The notes under the pieces are model-generated. The model made no database searches, had not been told where the DNA came from, and saw only the letters and a list, made by a program, of their open reading frames with translations. Source: Temnothorax longispinosus (taxonomy: Eukaryota > Arthropoda > Insecta > Hymenoptera > Formicidae). From it: 64,000 nucleotides of DNA. This document shows, piece after piece, positions 20,259-30,370 of the stretch (the first letter of the stretch is position 1; the number at the start of each line of letters is the position of its first letter). Position numbers and translations under genes: made by a program. The stretch spans positions 11,599,723 through 11,663,722 of the forward strand of contig NC_092361.1 in assembly GCF_030848805.1 (NCBI RefSeq), written 5' to 3'.

Positions 20259-20510
20259 TAGAAAGTTCACGCATGTATTTTCAAGGCACACTATGTGTCT
20301 AGTTTAACGGTAATGGAGCCCCCCGCATAGGGGCGGAACCTACTGCTTCCACGCATATACTTTCCACGCGAAACGAGGTCCCACATCAGTTTATAATTTC
20401 CACGCGTGGAAAATTCACGCATGTACTTTGCAAGGCACACTGTGTGTCTAGTTTAACAGGAACCTACTGCCTCCACGCATACACTTTCCACGCGAAACGA
20501 GGTGTTACGA
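20259..20510 (+). repeat. GTCTAGTTTAAC module, two tandem copies
   Basis: Two copies of AGTTCACGCATGTA or similar followed by GGCACACTRTGTGTCTAGTT and then CACGCATACACTTTCCACG. The module also occurs at 13230-13310, 32265-32370 and 60710-60840, in elements with unrelated ends. Confidence 0.75.
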
Positions 20511-20696
20511 GGTGCCACTTTTCAATATCCTAACTATTCTCTGCTATAACAAATTATTTCTGTTGCAGATATTAAATATTTTTGCACAATGCAACTTTTC
20601 ATACGAAGCGACGAAAGAAGAAAAAACGGGTATTTAACTGTTCACGCGAAACGAGGTTCACTTCCACCTCGGAACCCGCATAGAGTGTGGTGACTG

Positions 20697-20699
20697 TTT

Positions 20700-20744
<45 letters not shown>

Positions 20745-20786
20745 TCTCTCTCTCTTCTCTCGTGTCCTCTCTCTTCTCTCTCTCCT

Positions 20787-20827
<41 letters not shown>

Positions 20828-20828
20828 C

Positions 20829-20861
<33 letters not shown>

Positions 20862-21290
20862 AAGAGAAAGAGAGAGAGAGTAGAAAAAGAGAAAGAGAGA
20901 GAAAGAAAGAAAGGAGATGAGAGAGAAAGCGAAAAAGCTAGAAAGAGAACGATAAGAGAAGAGCGATGAAGAAAGAGAAAGAAACCAGACGAAGACGAGA
21001 CAAGGAAGAGAGATAAGGGAAAGAAAGAAGAACGACAAGAAATGCGGGACTAAAGATAAACAGAGACAGAACGAGCAAGAGAGAGATAAGGGAAAGAAAC
21101 GAACGACTCAAGACCTCCAAGAGAAAGAAAGACCTAGACCTAGTAGACTCGAGGAAGAGAGCTCCACTGCTGAGCTCTCTATAGATCATCTACTAGATAT
21201 CTCGCCTCTGGCTCCCTCTATCTCTCTATCTCACCTCTCGATCCTCCATCCCTCTCCTCCCTCTCTCTATCTCTCTCTCTCACTGCTAAT
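20697..21290. repeat. Long CT/GA low-complexity tract
   Basis: A CT-rich run switches to a GA-rich run at about 20787 (CTCGAGAGAG), so the tract can fold on itself. It decays into imperfect GA/GAAA toward 21290. Open frames here (Ser/Leu/Arg/Glu strings) are compositional artefacts. Confidence 0.9.
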
Positions 21291-22189
21291 TCTGTGTATA
21301 TTATTATACTATGTGATAGATTATATAAATTGATATCTCGAAAACTATGCATCGTAACGCATTGTGGTTTACATTCTTTTTCTCAGCGAAAGATCTATCA
21401 AATACACCTATCAAATTGAGGGGCCCCGAAAATAACATTTTTGCTCTTAATGGTAACAATAGAATCGCTGTCGTGTTTTGACTCTACGTTTCTACTATTT
21501 TCGTTAAATATTACATCGCGCGAAATTATAACTTTGTCGGTACTTGGATCGTATAATCTATAATTTTTCGAATCGCCTTGATAACCTACAAGAATACATT
21601 TTTTTTATTTTGCATCAAACTTCTTACGGAATTCCTTTGTAATATGCGCGTATGCTATACTTCCGAAGATTCTAATATGCGCCAAATCTGGCTTCTGTTG
21701 CATCTATAACTCGAATGGTGTTTAATCGCGAGACATTGATGAAACGCTTCTATTCAGGATATAAACTGCTTTGTTTACAGCTTCTGCCCATAGTCTATTA
21801 GATAAATTCTTCACGAGTAACATAGTTCGAGCGCATTCTACTATCGTACGCATTTCACGCGCCGCCCGACCGTTCTATTGATGTACATATGGTGCTGACG
21901 TTTCGAGTTTTATTCCATGTGACGATAGATACTCTGTTATTCTTTCATTGCGGAATTCTGTACTATTACCACATCTAAAAGTTTTTATATGCTATCCGAA
22001 TTTATTATAAAATATAGCTTCGAATTCTTTAAAATATTTAAATATGTCACTTTTATGTTTTAAAAAATATACTGTACGAAAACATGAATGATCGTCCTTT
22101 AGGAGTACAAAATAGTTTGAGCCTCCCACCGAATCAATAGACCGAATCAATTGGACCGCATAAAGCCGCGTGAATTAATTCACCTACTT

Positions 22190-23282
22190 TGTAACGATGC
22201 ACCCCTTTCAACTGCATCGTCTCCCGGCTAACACCCGCCGGATGCCGCCCGACCGTCTGTCGGGCGAAGATACGGGCGCGGTGCGCCCACCTTTTTTAAA
22301 CGATCCAAATTCGATATCGTGTACGCGAGCGTTGCGGCTCGCAGCACCGAGCTCCCCTCGAACGCCGACGGGAGCCGATCTCCACCGAGTACGAGCGCGC
22401 GTAATACCATACCGCTTCGACCGCCGCGCGGCTCGCACGAGGATCGGCCTCCCCCCCTTCGAACCTACCGCTCCGGGGAGGAGTATAAAACTCGGTACCA
22501 CGGCGAGAGACGACACTTCAATTCGATAACCAGCACTAGCTCCGCTGCTCCCGAATCGAAGAGACCTATCCACATTTCCTAGGGCGACACACAAAACGGG
22601 GTACAGTGCTCTGTGCCCCGTCCAAGAACTCTTGGTCGTCACCCGAACTCCCGTGCTCCAGCTTCCCGGTTGTGACGACCAAACGGAGTCGAGAACACTT
22701 GGCCTCGCGACAAGCCGGAGCTCCGGATTCCCGAACCGACCGACCGGCCAGCCTTCACCTGACCGGCCGCTCCTTCCTTGCCACGGCGACGCGCATTTCG
22801 TTACCGCGAATCTCGCGCTGCCTACATCCGCACACCCTCGCTGTAAATATCGCGTTCCGCCTTCATTGTAAATACCGCGTCCTCCCCAGCCAGCGAAACG
22901 CCGCGTTCCGTTAAACCAGCGTATTAATGTTGCATTCTATAAGTACCCTTGTCACGTACTGCAAGTATTCGGTATAACCCGAGAGAATTCGTTGCGCCCA
23001 CGTCAAACCAATGTAACCCCGCGTTTCGTTAAACCCGCGTATTAATGTTGCATTCTGCAATTATCAGACCGAGAGAATCCGTTACGTACGTGTAAACAGA
23101 TTTAATACCGCGTTCCGTTAAACCAGCGTATCATTGTCGCATACTGCCAATATTTCTTAATGTCTAACATCAAATAAACGTTTGTGTGTGAATTAAAACC
23201 CTGATTATTGTTTCTGGGCCTACCATCGAACCCTGATCCGGCGAGCTAGCCCGAGTTCGATTAAAAACGGCAGGTTGTTATA
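22190..23282 (+). mobile_element. Solo LTR (Gypsy or BEL type) in copia integrase
   Basis: A GC-rich 1,093-bp block that begins TGTAACGATGC and ends GGTTGTTATA, with ACTT duplicated outside (22186-22189 and 23283-23286). It holds a TATAAAA box at about 22484 with a GC-rich start region, and an AATAAA at about 23172 before a GT-rich stretch, in + orientation as an LTR should. Copia integrase reading continues on both sides, confirming the insertion. Confidence 0.8.
22899..23160 (+). repeat. Degenerate tandem repeats in the solo LTR
   Basis: Three units each start CCGCGTTYCGTTAAACC and continue AGCGTATTAATGTTGCAT or a close variant. Spacing is about 120 then 90 bp. They lie between the putative transcription start and the polyadenylation signal. 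Confidence 0.75.
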
Positions 23283-23639
23283 ACTTTAGTTCTTCTTGAA
23301 CGTTTTTATTGGATGGTAATTTATTTGTAATTTATATTGTTTTCCTAACACACAACATTCACAGAAGAATGTATTATGGTCATCTAATTTTATCCCGTTT
23401 ACTAAACTAGACACCACAGACGCGCGCTTCGCGCGCGCTATTTAGCTTTAACATTATGCAATTATTATTACACTATTAACTTCTTGATACACACAACTGT
23501 CAAAATATACGATGATAGCTGCAAATGAAGTAAGCGCAGCGAGAGAACCAATTGGCATCACGGAAAAGCGGCAACAAAAAACTTCGAGATATGCGAGTAT
23601 CGACTTAACATGCCTTTTTTTAGAAAGGATTTTTGTTGA

Positions 23640-24100
23640 TCATTTCCCGCAATGCCTTACAATTAATATGCGCGAGTCGCTGATGCCATAAGCTTAAGTC
23701 ATTCTTTTCAACGACGTTCGCTTCGTGTTTCGTAGTTACCTTGAATATCATTGTATATAAGTTATTTTCTTCACGCTTTCCACAAGCTACTAAGTCTTTA
23801 CCTGAAAAAATAAGAGCGTTATCTGAAGTTAGATGTAAATTAAAGCCTTTCTGGGTAACTATACTGGTCGAAAATAAATGTTTCTTTAAATTAGGTACAT
23901 AAAGAACGTCATCAATACGACTGTCGATCCATTTTCCGTGTTTTTGGATGTATATGGTACTGCGTCCTTTTACCTCGCATGTAGAATTATCGCCTAAGCA
24001 AACCGATTCATTTATCTCTACAAAATTATCGAACCAACTTCTTTGAAAAAACATGTGTTTATTCGCTCCGCTATCTAATAACCAAATATTTTGTGTATCC
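23640..24100 (-). pseudogene. Copia protease end and gag-pre-integrase region
   Basis: At about 24085-24060 the minus strand reads WLLDSGANKHM, the aspartic protease active site. 23640 to 24054 stays open with DDVLYVPNLKKHLFS and then LSLWHQRLAHINCKALREM, the first half of the integrase HHCC zinc-binding site. The second half (CxxC) lies 200 bp away at about 23340-23380, beyond a short insert. Confidence 0.85.
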
Positions 24101-24179
24101 GCGTTTAGAATATCTTTTTCAACTTCCGTAACAATAAAAGCACCGTGACTGAGTTAAATTTTTGTTCATTTGATGTTTG

Positions 24180-25206
24180 ACTCGCAGGATTATCATCGCG
24201 TTTATATCTCGGTGTATTTTTCCTTTTTTGGCAATCTCTCGTGAAATGACCTAGTTTGTGACAAAAGTAACATTCGTCAGATTTCTTATCTTTAGCTTTA
24301 GATATTCAATAAAAGTTATTCGCCAGTGATGAAATAATTCGGTATAGTTAAACAATTAGTTGTTCGGCCTTCACATGAGACCGTCGTATTTTTCCGACCC
24401 GCCACGAATTTTATATGATTGACGCACAATGATCCATCATTGTTAAAATAACTTGAAAAGGACCCAAAATAGTGGTCGAAACGTAGTTGTGATATGCTTA
24501 ATAAAACTTGCCAGTCAGGCCGTTTAACTATACCGAATTTAGCTTTAGAATTCGGATTATCGGATTTCTTATTACTAATCTGCTTATTGTTCCTTTTTCC
24601 GATGCTCGTGGTCGCAAGCGCCTCTGCCGCCGTGTCCGTGATCGTCAGACGTTGTTCCTCCTTTATCAGCCGGTCGATTAGGTTAGCTCGAGTCTGGTTC
24701 TCCACGGGGACGCTGTCCCATGCAGTGATGAACGGGTTGAATTTCTCAGGAAGCGACATCATAATCTTTGTATTGATGGCCACGTCGGATAATGCCTCTC
24801 CTACGTCGTGCAGCTGCCTGGCAAGATTCTCGATTTTGGAGACGTGTTGCATCACCGTGTCGTTGACGCCCATTCTGTACTCGTAGAACCGTCATAATAG
24901 TATGGACTTATTTGCAGCACTGCGTTGCTCATAGATACTACTCAGTTTGTGCCACATCTCGTTCGCTGTTTAACATGTAATAAGATATTCCAGTTGCGAA
25001 AATTCCATCGAGGAGGCAAGAATACATTTTGCTTTCGCATTCTTAGAAACCCAGGCCGTGTGTATTGGATCTTCTTCCGCCGGTTTTAATGTCTTCCCCT
25101 CGACAATGTTCTTTAGAGAACTAGCCTCGAACATCTGGAATTTCCAGAGCTGAAAGTTCGTTCCGTTGAACTTAGTAATGTTCTTCAACTCGATCGAGTC
25201 ACCCAT
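24180..25206 (-). pseudogene. Copia gag, interrupted
   Basis: It starts at the Met at 25206 with ELKNITKFNGTNFQLWKFQM, the classic copia gag opening (F-x-G-x-N-F-x-x-W). After a frame break it continues at 24873-24550 with the UBN2-type region VSKIENLARQLHDVGEALSD and LPEKFNPFITAWD. The zinc knuckle CYFCHKLGHFTRDC lies at about 24290-24240, beyond a 235-bp insertion (24303-24537) that splits the gag. In the intact element this protein forms the cytoplasmic particle. Confidence 0.85.
24303..24537 (+). mobile_element. Short Penelope/retrozyme-like insertion in copia gag
   Basis: 235 bp flanked by a perfect 12-bp duplication TTTAGCTTTAGA (24291-24302 and 24538-24549). It contains CTTGAAAAGGACCC...GTGGTCGAAACGTAG, the same hammerhead-like core as Penelope element 1, and a partial direct repeat of AATAAAA plus GCCAGT at both ends. 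An inverted pair GGTATAGTTAAAC/GTTTAACTATACC lies inside. No coding capacity. Confidence 0.65.
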
Positions 25207-25316
25207 AGTCGAGAAATACGTCTCCGTTTGACACCACGATGATAACCTCTTGTCAGTCTTGTCGACTTAACCAAACTTATGTGTTTTCTCGATGTTCGCG
25301 CTCTAGGCCCATAATC

Positions 25317-25636
25317 TGTTGGGTATTATCTTGGATGTGCGCAGGTGTTGAGAAATCAGAATTAGCCAAATAAAAAGAACACAACTTTACTGTAACTGGA
25401 ATCAGTATTACAATCACGCTCGCATGTCTTCAAACGAACGCTACCAAAAAACGAATGAATAATAAGGGGGGGTTTTAGCGCGCTCAAAAGAACACCAACC
25501 AAAAAAAGATTACCACGAGACGTGCACGTATTGTTGTTAGCGCCGCTGCGCCCAGACGTATGTACCTTATTGGATATAATTATCACTAGGCGCGCGCTTA
25601 TTTAAACACGAAAACTAAATCTATAAGAATTTAACA
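25317..25636 (-). repeat. Copia 5' LTR
   Basis: 320 bp, the partner of 17628-17944. On the coding strand it would carry the promoter. The repeated + strand motif GATATAATTATCACTAGGCG is shared by both copies. Confidence 0.95.
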
Positions 25637-25666
25637 TAAATAATTACCACGATTTTTCCCCTTTAA

Positions 25667-26435
25667 GGTGATTGGGCCATCAGAGCATGTTAAAGAAAAA
25701 AATCCGAATTAAATATATGTTATAAAAAAAACCTAAATACGCTTAAATTTGCAATTTTGAGAAGATCTGACGTCTAGTTTTTAAGATATTAAATCTCAAA
25801 GTTGGCAATTTTAAATAGGTTTTATGGGAAATTGTACCGAAAACATACATTTTTCGAGAATTTCACTCACTGTCTGTAAAGAAACAAGTTCAAAAAACTG
25901 AAAATAACATTATTTGATTCTTCTAGCACTTGTTAAGTATAAGACAAAACGACGTTGACGTGTAATAAGGCCAAAAATTCAATCAAAAGTTGATGAATCG
26001 TCGCGTTTCTTGTCGGCCTTTCGATCAGCTGTACGCGACGTGAACATGTGGCAACGCCGCGCCGTGTAGTGTTTTCTTTCCACAGCACTATTCTTTGGCA
26101 AGCAAATCTCCCGTTATCGAAATTGTTTGTTACCTTCCATTATTTTTTAACATAAACACAATACATAACCTCACTCAAACACATGGCACTGGCATGATAG
26201 CTGCCTACATCGAAGAGATGCAATGTCGCGACATTTCTCTTGTACGAATGTCAACTGAAGTCAAATCTTGAACTGTTTACATTTATCAGTAGATAAATTG
26301 ATACGTAATCGAATGAAAAGTTACATTATAAAACCAGTAATTATACAAGTGTCTAGAATACATCCATAAAAATGGTTTTTCTTAAAATAAAATTTAGCCC
26401 TCATATTGACTCACATGGTACATGGCCCAATCACC
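25667..26435 (+). mobile_element. TTAA-site TIR element, 769 bp
   Basis: Ends GGTGATTGGGCCAT...ATGGCCCAATCACC are flanked by TTAA on both sides (25663-25666 and 26436-26439). No open frame of note. TTAA duplications are typical of piggyBac and Kolobok families. Confidence 0.85.
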
Positions 26436-26596
26436 TTAATATCGTATAACACTTTAGACTGTTCAAAAATTAAAAAGAATATATACATCGTGTAATTCAT
26501 TTTAAACTGAACATTTTTATCCGAATCGTTTTTCGTCAGGATTGAACACTTCCAAGATGTTAACGTTTTAAAAAGTACAGTTACCGAAAAACTCAA

Positions 26597-26690
26597 TGTG
26601 TGTGCGTGTGCGTGTGCGTGCGCGTGTGCGCGTGCGCGTGTGCATGTGCGTGTGTGTGTGTGCGTGTGCGTGCGTGCGTACGTGTGCATT
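26597..26690 (+). repeat. GT/GC-rich microsatellite
   Basis: Alternating GTGTGCGTGCG run without coding meaning; a purine-pyrimidine alternation that favours Z-DNA. Confidence 0.9.
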
Positions 26691-26980
26691 TACATAGGAA
26701 AATACGCAATATCATATCTCCGAACTTCTCAACTAAAATATTAATTATTATAGATCTTTGGAAATATCTCAACATTAGCTACAAAATTTTGTTTTAAAAA
26801 ATAGGATATTCTATTTAAAAAATTAAAGGTGATTTTTACATGACCTTGAAAAATAGTCAAAAATTGATTTCATTATTACTTATCTCTCTTCAGACCAACT
26901 TTTGTCTAAAACATTTTCGTTTAAAATTAAAAAATTCTGGGAGATGATTGTTTGAAATGAGACATCCTATATATTTTATT
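26690..26980 (-). repeat. Inverted counterpart of 13610-13920
   Basis: The reverse complement starts AGGATGTCTCATTTCAAACA and follows the repeat at 13610 for most of its length. It ends about 60 bp before the exon acceptor at 27040. Confidence 0.6.
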
Positions 26981-27040
26981 ATTTCTTTATATTTAATCAT
27001 ATGTTAATTGTCATATTGTATAGTTGTATTTTTTTGGCAG

Positions 27041-27356
27041 TTTGGTGAAACTGAAGCTGAAACAGAAGAAAAAAGTGGTCTTTATTTGCCATCTGGAACA
27101 TCTTACCATACAACAAGAAGACATACAGTTGGTCCTGGTGATGCAGTGCATCAGTCTCCTTTGTCATATCCTTACAATCATATGTCAGGCTATCAAACTT
27201 TACGGCCTTTTCCTATTCTTCAGTGTAATTTGGATCCTCAAGTTTTACCACACACGAATTTACCATTAAATCTTCCCTTAGTTCAACATCAGCCACCACA
27301 AAATTTCCAAATAAAGGATCAACATTTATTAAAGCCACCTCCTGTAATGGGTGCCA
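27041..27356 (+). CDS. Sik3: SIK3-like salt-inducible kinase, internal exon 2 of those visible
   Basis: This 316-nt exon starts in phase 0 after TTTTTTTGGCAG, which matches the phase-0 end of the exon at 12665, and stops at a GTAAGT donor after one base of a split codon. The peptide begins FGETEAETEEKSGLYLPSG and then carries RRHTVGPGD, a basic Thr site typical of the linker C-terminal to the UBA in SIK proteins. A Pro/Leu/His/Gln-rich tail without predicted fold follows. It belongs to the regulatory, phosphorylation-controlled part of the kinase, not the catalytic core. It lies 14.4 kb downstream of the previous exon; the intervening intron is almost entirely mobile-element sequence. No stop or frameshift is seen. 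Codon use is AT-rich like its neighbours. Confidence 0.85.
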
Positions 27357-27627
27357 GTAAGTTTTATCTTGTTGTATAGAAGACATTTTAAAATAATTTA
27401 TTTTGATAATATAAATTACTTGTTTAATCAAAGTTGATTAATGACAATGTTATTCTGAATCTTTTTTTGTATAATTACAATCGTAATTAATTGTTATAAA
27501 ATTAAAGAACTGTTGTATTTTGATTTATTTTTTATGTACATTTTATTACAAATCATAGTTTTCGTATAACTATGATTTTTGTAATAAAATGAATATAATA
27601 TTTTGTATAATATACACATATACATAT

Positions 27628-28250
27628 ACAATACACAGGGTGTCTCAAAACTCACGGAGTACAGGACGCGATTCTTTATGCTAAAAGAAACAACTTTTTT
27701 CTTTAGCAAAATTGCGTCTGACAAGTAATTTTTGTAGCAGAATAGGTTAAAGTTAAGGAATGAGCGCTCTTGTTCATATGGCGCTCAGGGCCGGCGCACG
27801 TTTCTCAGTCGCTCGTATCTAGTCCTTGACCTTTTTCTGCATTGTATTGCTTAAAGCTTAAAATATGATAAAAGTTAACAAAATAAATATTGCTTATATT
27901 CCTTTTATAATAAATAAATAAATAAATAAATTGTCTGATTTTGTAGCACTATCTGAAAATTAAAAAATGTGAATAGTTAAAAGTATAAATATGCTTTGTG
28001 TGCTGAGCGTTCTGTTATTCTAAATATTGCACAATTATGTATAATAGTTAAATAGTATCACTAAACTTAAAGAATAGTTAACTAGAACGCTCAGCGCGCA
28101 AAGCATATTACTATTTACATTTTTTTAATTTTCAGATAGTGTTACGGAATCAGACAATTCCTTTATTCATTTATTATGTAAGGACTAGAAGCAATATTTA
28201 TTTTGTTAACTTTTATTATATTTTAAGCAATACAATATATAATAATGAGA
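27628..28250 (+). repeat. Dispersed repeat, copy 3 of 3, with internal inverted repeats
   Basis: It starts ACAGGGTGTCTCAAAACTC, a tip like those of mariner-type elements. It contains AGAACGCTCAGC and GCTGAGCGTTCT as an internal inverted pair, and a TAAA microsatellite at 27910. It fills the short intron between 27356 and 28605, together with a (TTTTA)n run at 28466-28505. Confidence 0.65.
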
Positions 28251-28604
28251 TAAATTAATTAATGCAAAAATACAATTATATTAAAAATAAATGTTATAAT
28301 TTCCAATGCTCCTCCTTCTCCTTTTCCTTTTTTCTTTACTTTATTTTTCTTATCTTTTATCCTCTTCTTTCTCTATTTTGTCTGTCTCTCTTTCCTTGTG
28401 CATATACGTGTGTTTGCATACGTGTTTATAAGTAAAAAATTGTTATTACATAATTTTATATATTAACATTTATTTTATTTTATTTTATTTTATTTTATTT
28501 TATTACAGAGATTAATTTTATTCTTGAAAATTTATATTATTTTGGTTTATATATAATTAAAATAAATATGTGATTTTTACAATATACTGTATATATTTAT
28601 ACAG

Positions 28605-28738
28605 CCGGAAGCTTTGGTAGAAGAGCTTCAGATGGTGGAGCAAATCTTCACATATTTCATCAACAACACAGTAGTAATGCTAATAATGATGAAGATAATG
28701 GCTGGAGTCAACCTGGCAGCAGGGAACAATTACAGCCA
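28605..28738 (+). CDS. Sik3: SIK3-like salt-inducible kinase, RRASDGG phosphosite exon
   Basis: This 134-nt exon follows ATTTATACAG and ends at GTAAGT. Two bases complete the codon begun in the previous exon, then 44 codons run open in matching phase. It encodes GSFGRRASDGGANLH. The RRxS motif is the known PKA target and 14-3-3 docking serine of salt-inducible kinases; the extended RRASDGGAN form is the SIK3-like version, whereas SIK1 and SIK2 have RRASDTS. The rest is a His/Gln/Asn/Asp-rich linker ending SQPGSREQLQP. By family knowledge, cAMP/PKA phosphorylation at this serine would retain the kinase with 14-3-3 and lower its action on CRTC and HDAC substrates. This is the strongest single exon for naming the gene. 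Confidence 0.88.
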
Positions 28739-29104
28739 GTAAGTAAATATCATAGATATATTCCAAATGTAATTCAATATTATAAACAATGAGATAACAC
28801 ATAAAGAATGAGACAAAACTGCAATTGGATGTAAATTAAATAATTATTATTATTTAGTATAATCATATATGGTAATTATTATTATAATTTTTACATATAT
28901 TATAATTTTAACCTTTAATTTTTTAATTAATTTGAAGCTAAATTTTTGCAATAGTTTATTTTTTTGATTTTATGTGAAATAGTATGACTTTTTTATTATT
29001 ATTTTAACAAAAGGAGTAAAAATTTACTGTAAATAAAAATAAATATATAGAGAATATAAGTTACCTTATATTTTTATTCGAGTGTGTTATAGAATAACTG
29101 TATG

Positions 29105-30285
29105 TGAAATACACCAGGAGATCTTTGATACCAAACAAAGCAATTTTACGTTTACCAAAATTCTCTTTGAATGATAGTTTTTGAATGAAAGCTATTTTTT
29201 TAAAGTTGTTTAATTAGTAGTTGTATGCGAGTAAAAAGCTGTGTATGATGCAAATTGTTTTATCTCTATTATGCTGCCCTTGAATTTTATTTACCAAAAA
29301 ATCTTTATTTATACATGCATACAATGTACATTACTGGACAGTTTTTATATATTTTAAGAAAAAAATTTTCAAGTTTTGTAGAAATTAAACATTTAGGAAT
29401 AATAGATAACTAATTTATTGGACGTTCTTCTGAAACGGTTAAAAAGGAATACTTATGTTAAATTTTTTATAGAAAACTTATCGAATATATTTGAGAATTT
29501 ACTATTACATATCTTGTGTGAATATGCAGATATACGATATAGTTTCAACATAATGGAACATCACCTTACAACAGTAGACTTAAAGACATTGTTTCAGTAC
29601 AAAGTTTTTTAATTCTTGAATTAGTTGAGATAGTCTTGTCACATGGACAACAATGTCTGTTTTAAACCCGTTAGATTATTTTCTACGAGAATATTTGAAA
29701 AGTCTTATTTATAAAAATGTTGTAGAAATCTTAAAAGATTTAGAAGGACGACTTTGTAATTGTAACTATATTATACTGGAAATGCTTCAATATGTGCAAG
29801 AAAATCATTCGTAGAGCAAATGTTCACATAGAAATGCATGCATTTCGGGCATTTGCTATAAATAATATTCCATAAGTTTTTCAAGGCCGTAAATATTTTT
29901 AAAATATCAAAATATAAAAAGTTATGTGTTAAAGCATATTATTTTTTTTTAGTTGTTTTTTTTAGTGGCATTTGTAAGAAATTCTTTTGCATATTAATTC
30001 TTTTGTATAATAACATATAAGTACTATTCAAAATAACAGAGTATTTAGATATTATGCAGTTGTGTAATAAAATCTTTAATGAGATAGAAGAAAAACAACC
30101 TATATGACTCATGTGATATTTTACGGCTATACGCCTCTCTTGATTTGCTCGCAACTTATTGTTAGTACGCTTAGATAACTTTAAATAATTCTTATTTAAA
30201 AACTATTATTTGAATAGAATGATAAATTTGATAAATGAAAAGTTACTTTATTTGATATCAAGAATCTCCTGGTGTATTCTGTATG
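29105..30285 (+). mobile_element. Mariner-type transposon remnant
   Basis: TIRs ATACACCAGGAGATCTTTGA (start) and its inverse near 30262-30285 bound about 1.18 kb, the size of a mariner element. Inside, 29418-29612 ends with an IMEHHLTTVDLKTLF stretch and about 29650-29820 reads LNPLDYFLREYLKSLIYK, the decayed DD-x-D region of IS630/mariner transposases (LTPLDFFLWGYLK in relatives). Stops and frameshifts make it non-functional. It lies in the intron 28739-30768. Confidence 0.65.
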
Positions 30286-30370
30286 CAATTATTCTTGGTC
30301 ATCTGGTATATAATACTTTGTATTGGCCTTTGTCTATTATCAAATTGTGTGATGTAAAGTAATCTACATA

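Larger units (their letters stand above)
20071..21443. mobile_element. 1.37-kb TIR transposon, non-coding, with GA microsatellite
   Basis: Long TIRs (about 20071-20190 and 21330-21443) share CCCCTCAATTTRATAGGTGT and AGATCTTTCGCTGAGAAA. CTCTTAATGG occurs on both sides (20061-20070 and 21444-21453), a 9-10 bp duplication. The copia frame runs in phase across the two flanks. A 9-10 bp duplication with G-rich ends suggests a Mutator-like family. No transposase was seen. Confidence 0.85.
21450..23420 (-). pseudogene. Copia integrase, split by a solo LTR
   Basis: The zinc-finger Cys pair (FFCECCVLGKQYKL) is encoded at about 23385-23340. The catalytic core resumes at about 22180 with GELIHAALCGPIDSVGGSNY and LLKDDHSCFRTVYFL. 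The second Asp region reads RCGNSTEF where RCDNGTEF is usual, so one catalytic Asp is lost. HQ-stop-NGRAAREMRTIVE replaces the HQQNG block with an in-frame stop. The Glu and following AEAVNKAVYILNR are recognisable. The core and finger are separated by the 1.09-kb solo LTR at 22190-23282. Confidence 0.85.
17628..25636 (-). mobile_element. Ty1/copia LTR retrotransposon, nested and broken
   Basis: Both LTRs (TGTTAAATTC...ACCCAACA on the coding strand) are present, with a 5-bp duplication TAAAT at 17623-17627 and 25637-25641. Gag, DSGA protease, integrase, RT and RNase H remnants follow copia order on the minus strand. After the 5' LTR, the coding-strand bases GATTATGGGCCTAGAGCG resemble the copia primer site that pairs with an internal half of initiator tRNA-Met. 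At least five later insertions split it. It landed in the terminal bases of the TIR element at 16956-17627. Confidence 0.95.
12666..27040 (+). other. Intron between SIK exons 12425-12665 and 27041-27356
   Basis: A 14,375-bp GT-AG intron made mostly of mobile elements. No coding exon of the host gene was seen inside it. 12760-13150, 14350-14760 and 16530-16950 show only AT-rich sequence without a family I can name. Confidence 0.8.

Noticed and set aside
20658..21189. Ser/Leu-rich and Arg/Glu-rich open frames
   Set aside because: These are the CT/GA microsatellite read in different frames.
22197..22642. Overlapping GC-rich open frames with Arg/Pro/Ser-rich translations
   Set aside because: They lie on both strands inside a 1.09-kb solo LTR with TATA box, polyadenylation signal and a 4-bp duplication. 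Composition explains the openness and no domain is seen.
26593..26797. Frames with CVCVRV or THTHAR repeats
   Set aside because: GT/CA microsatellite translations.
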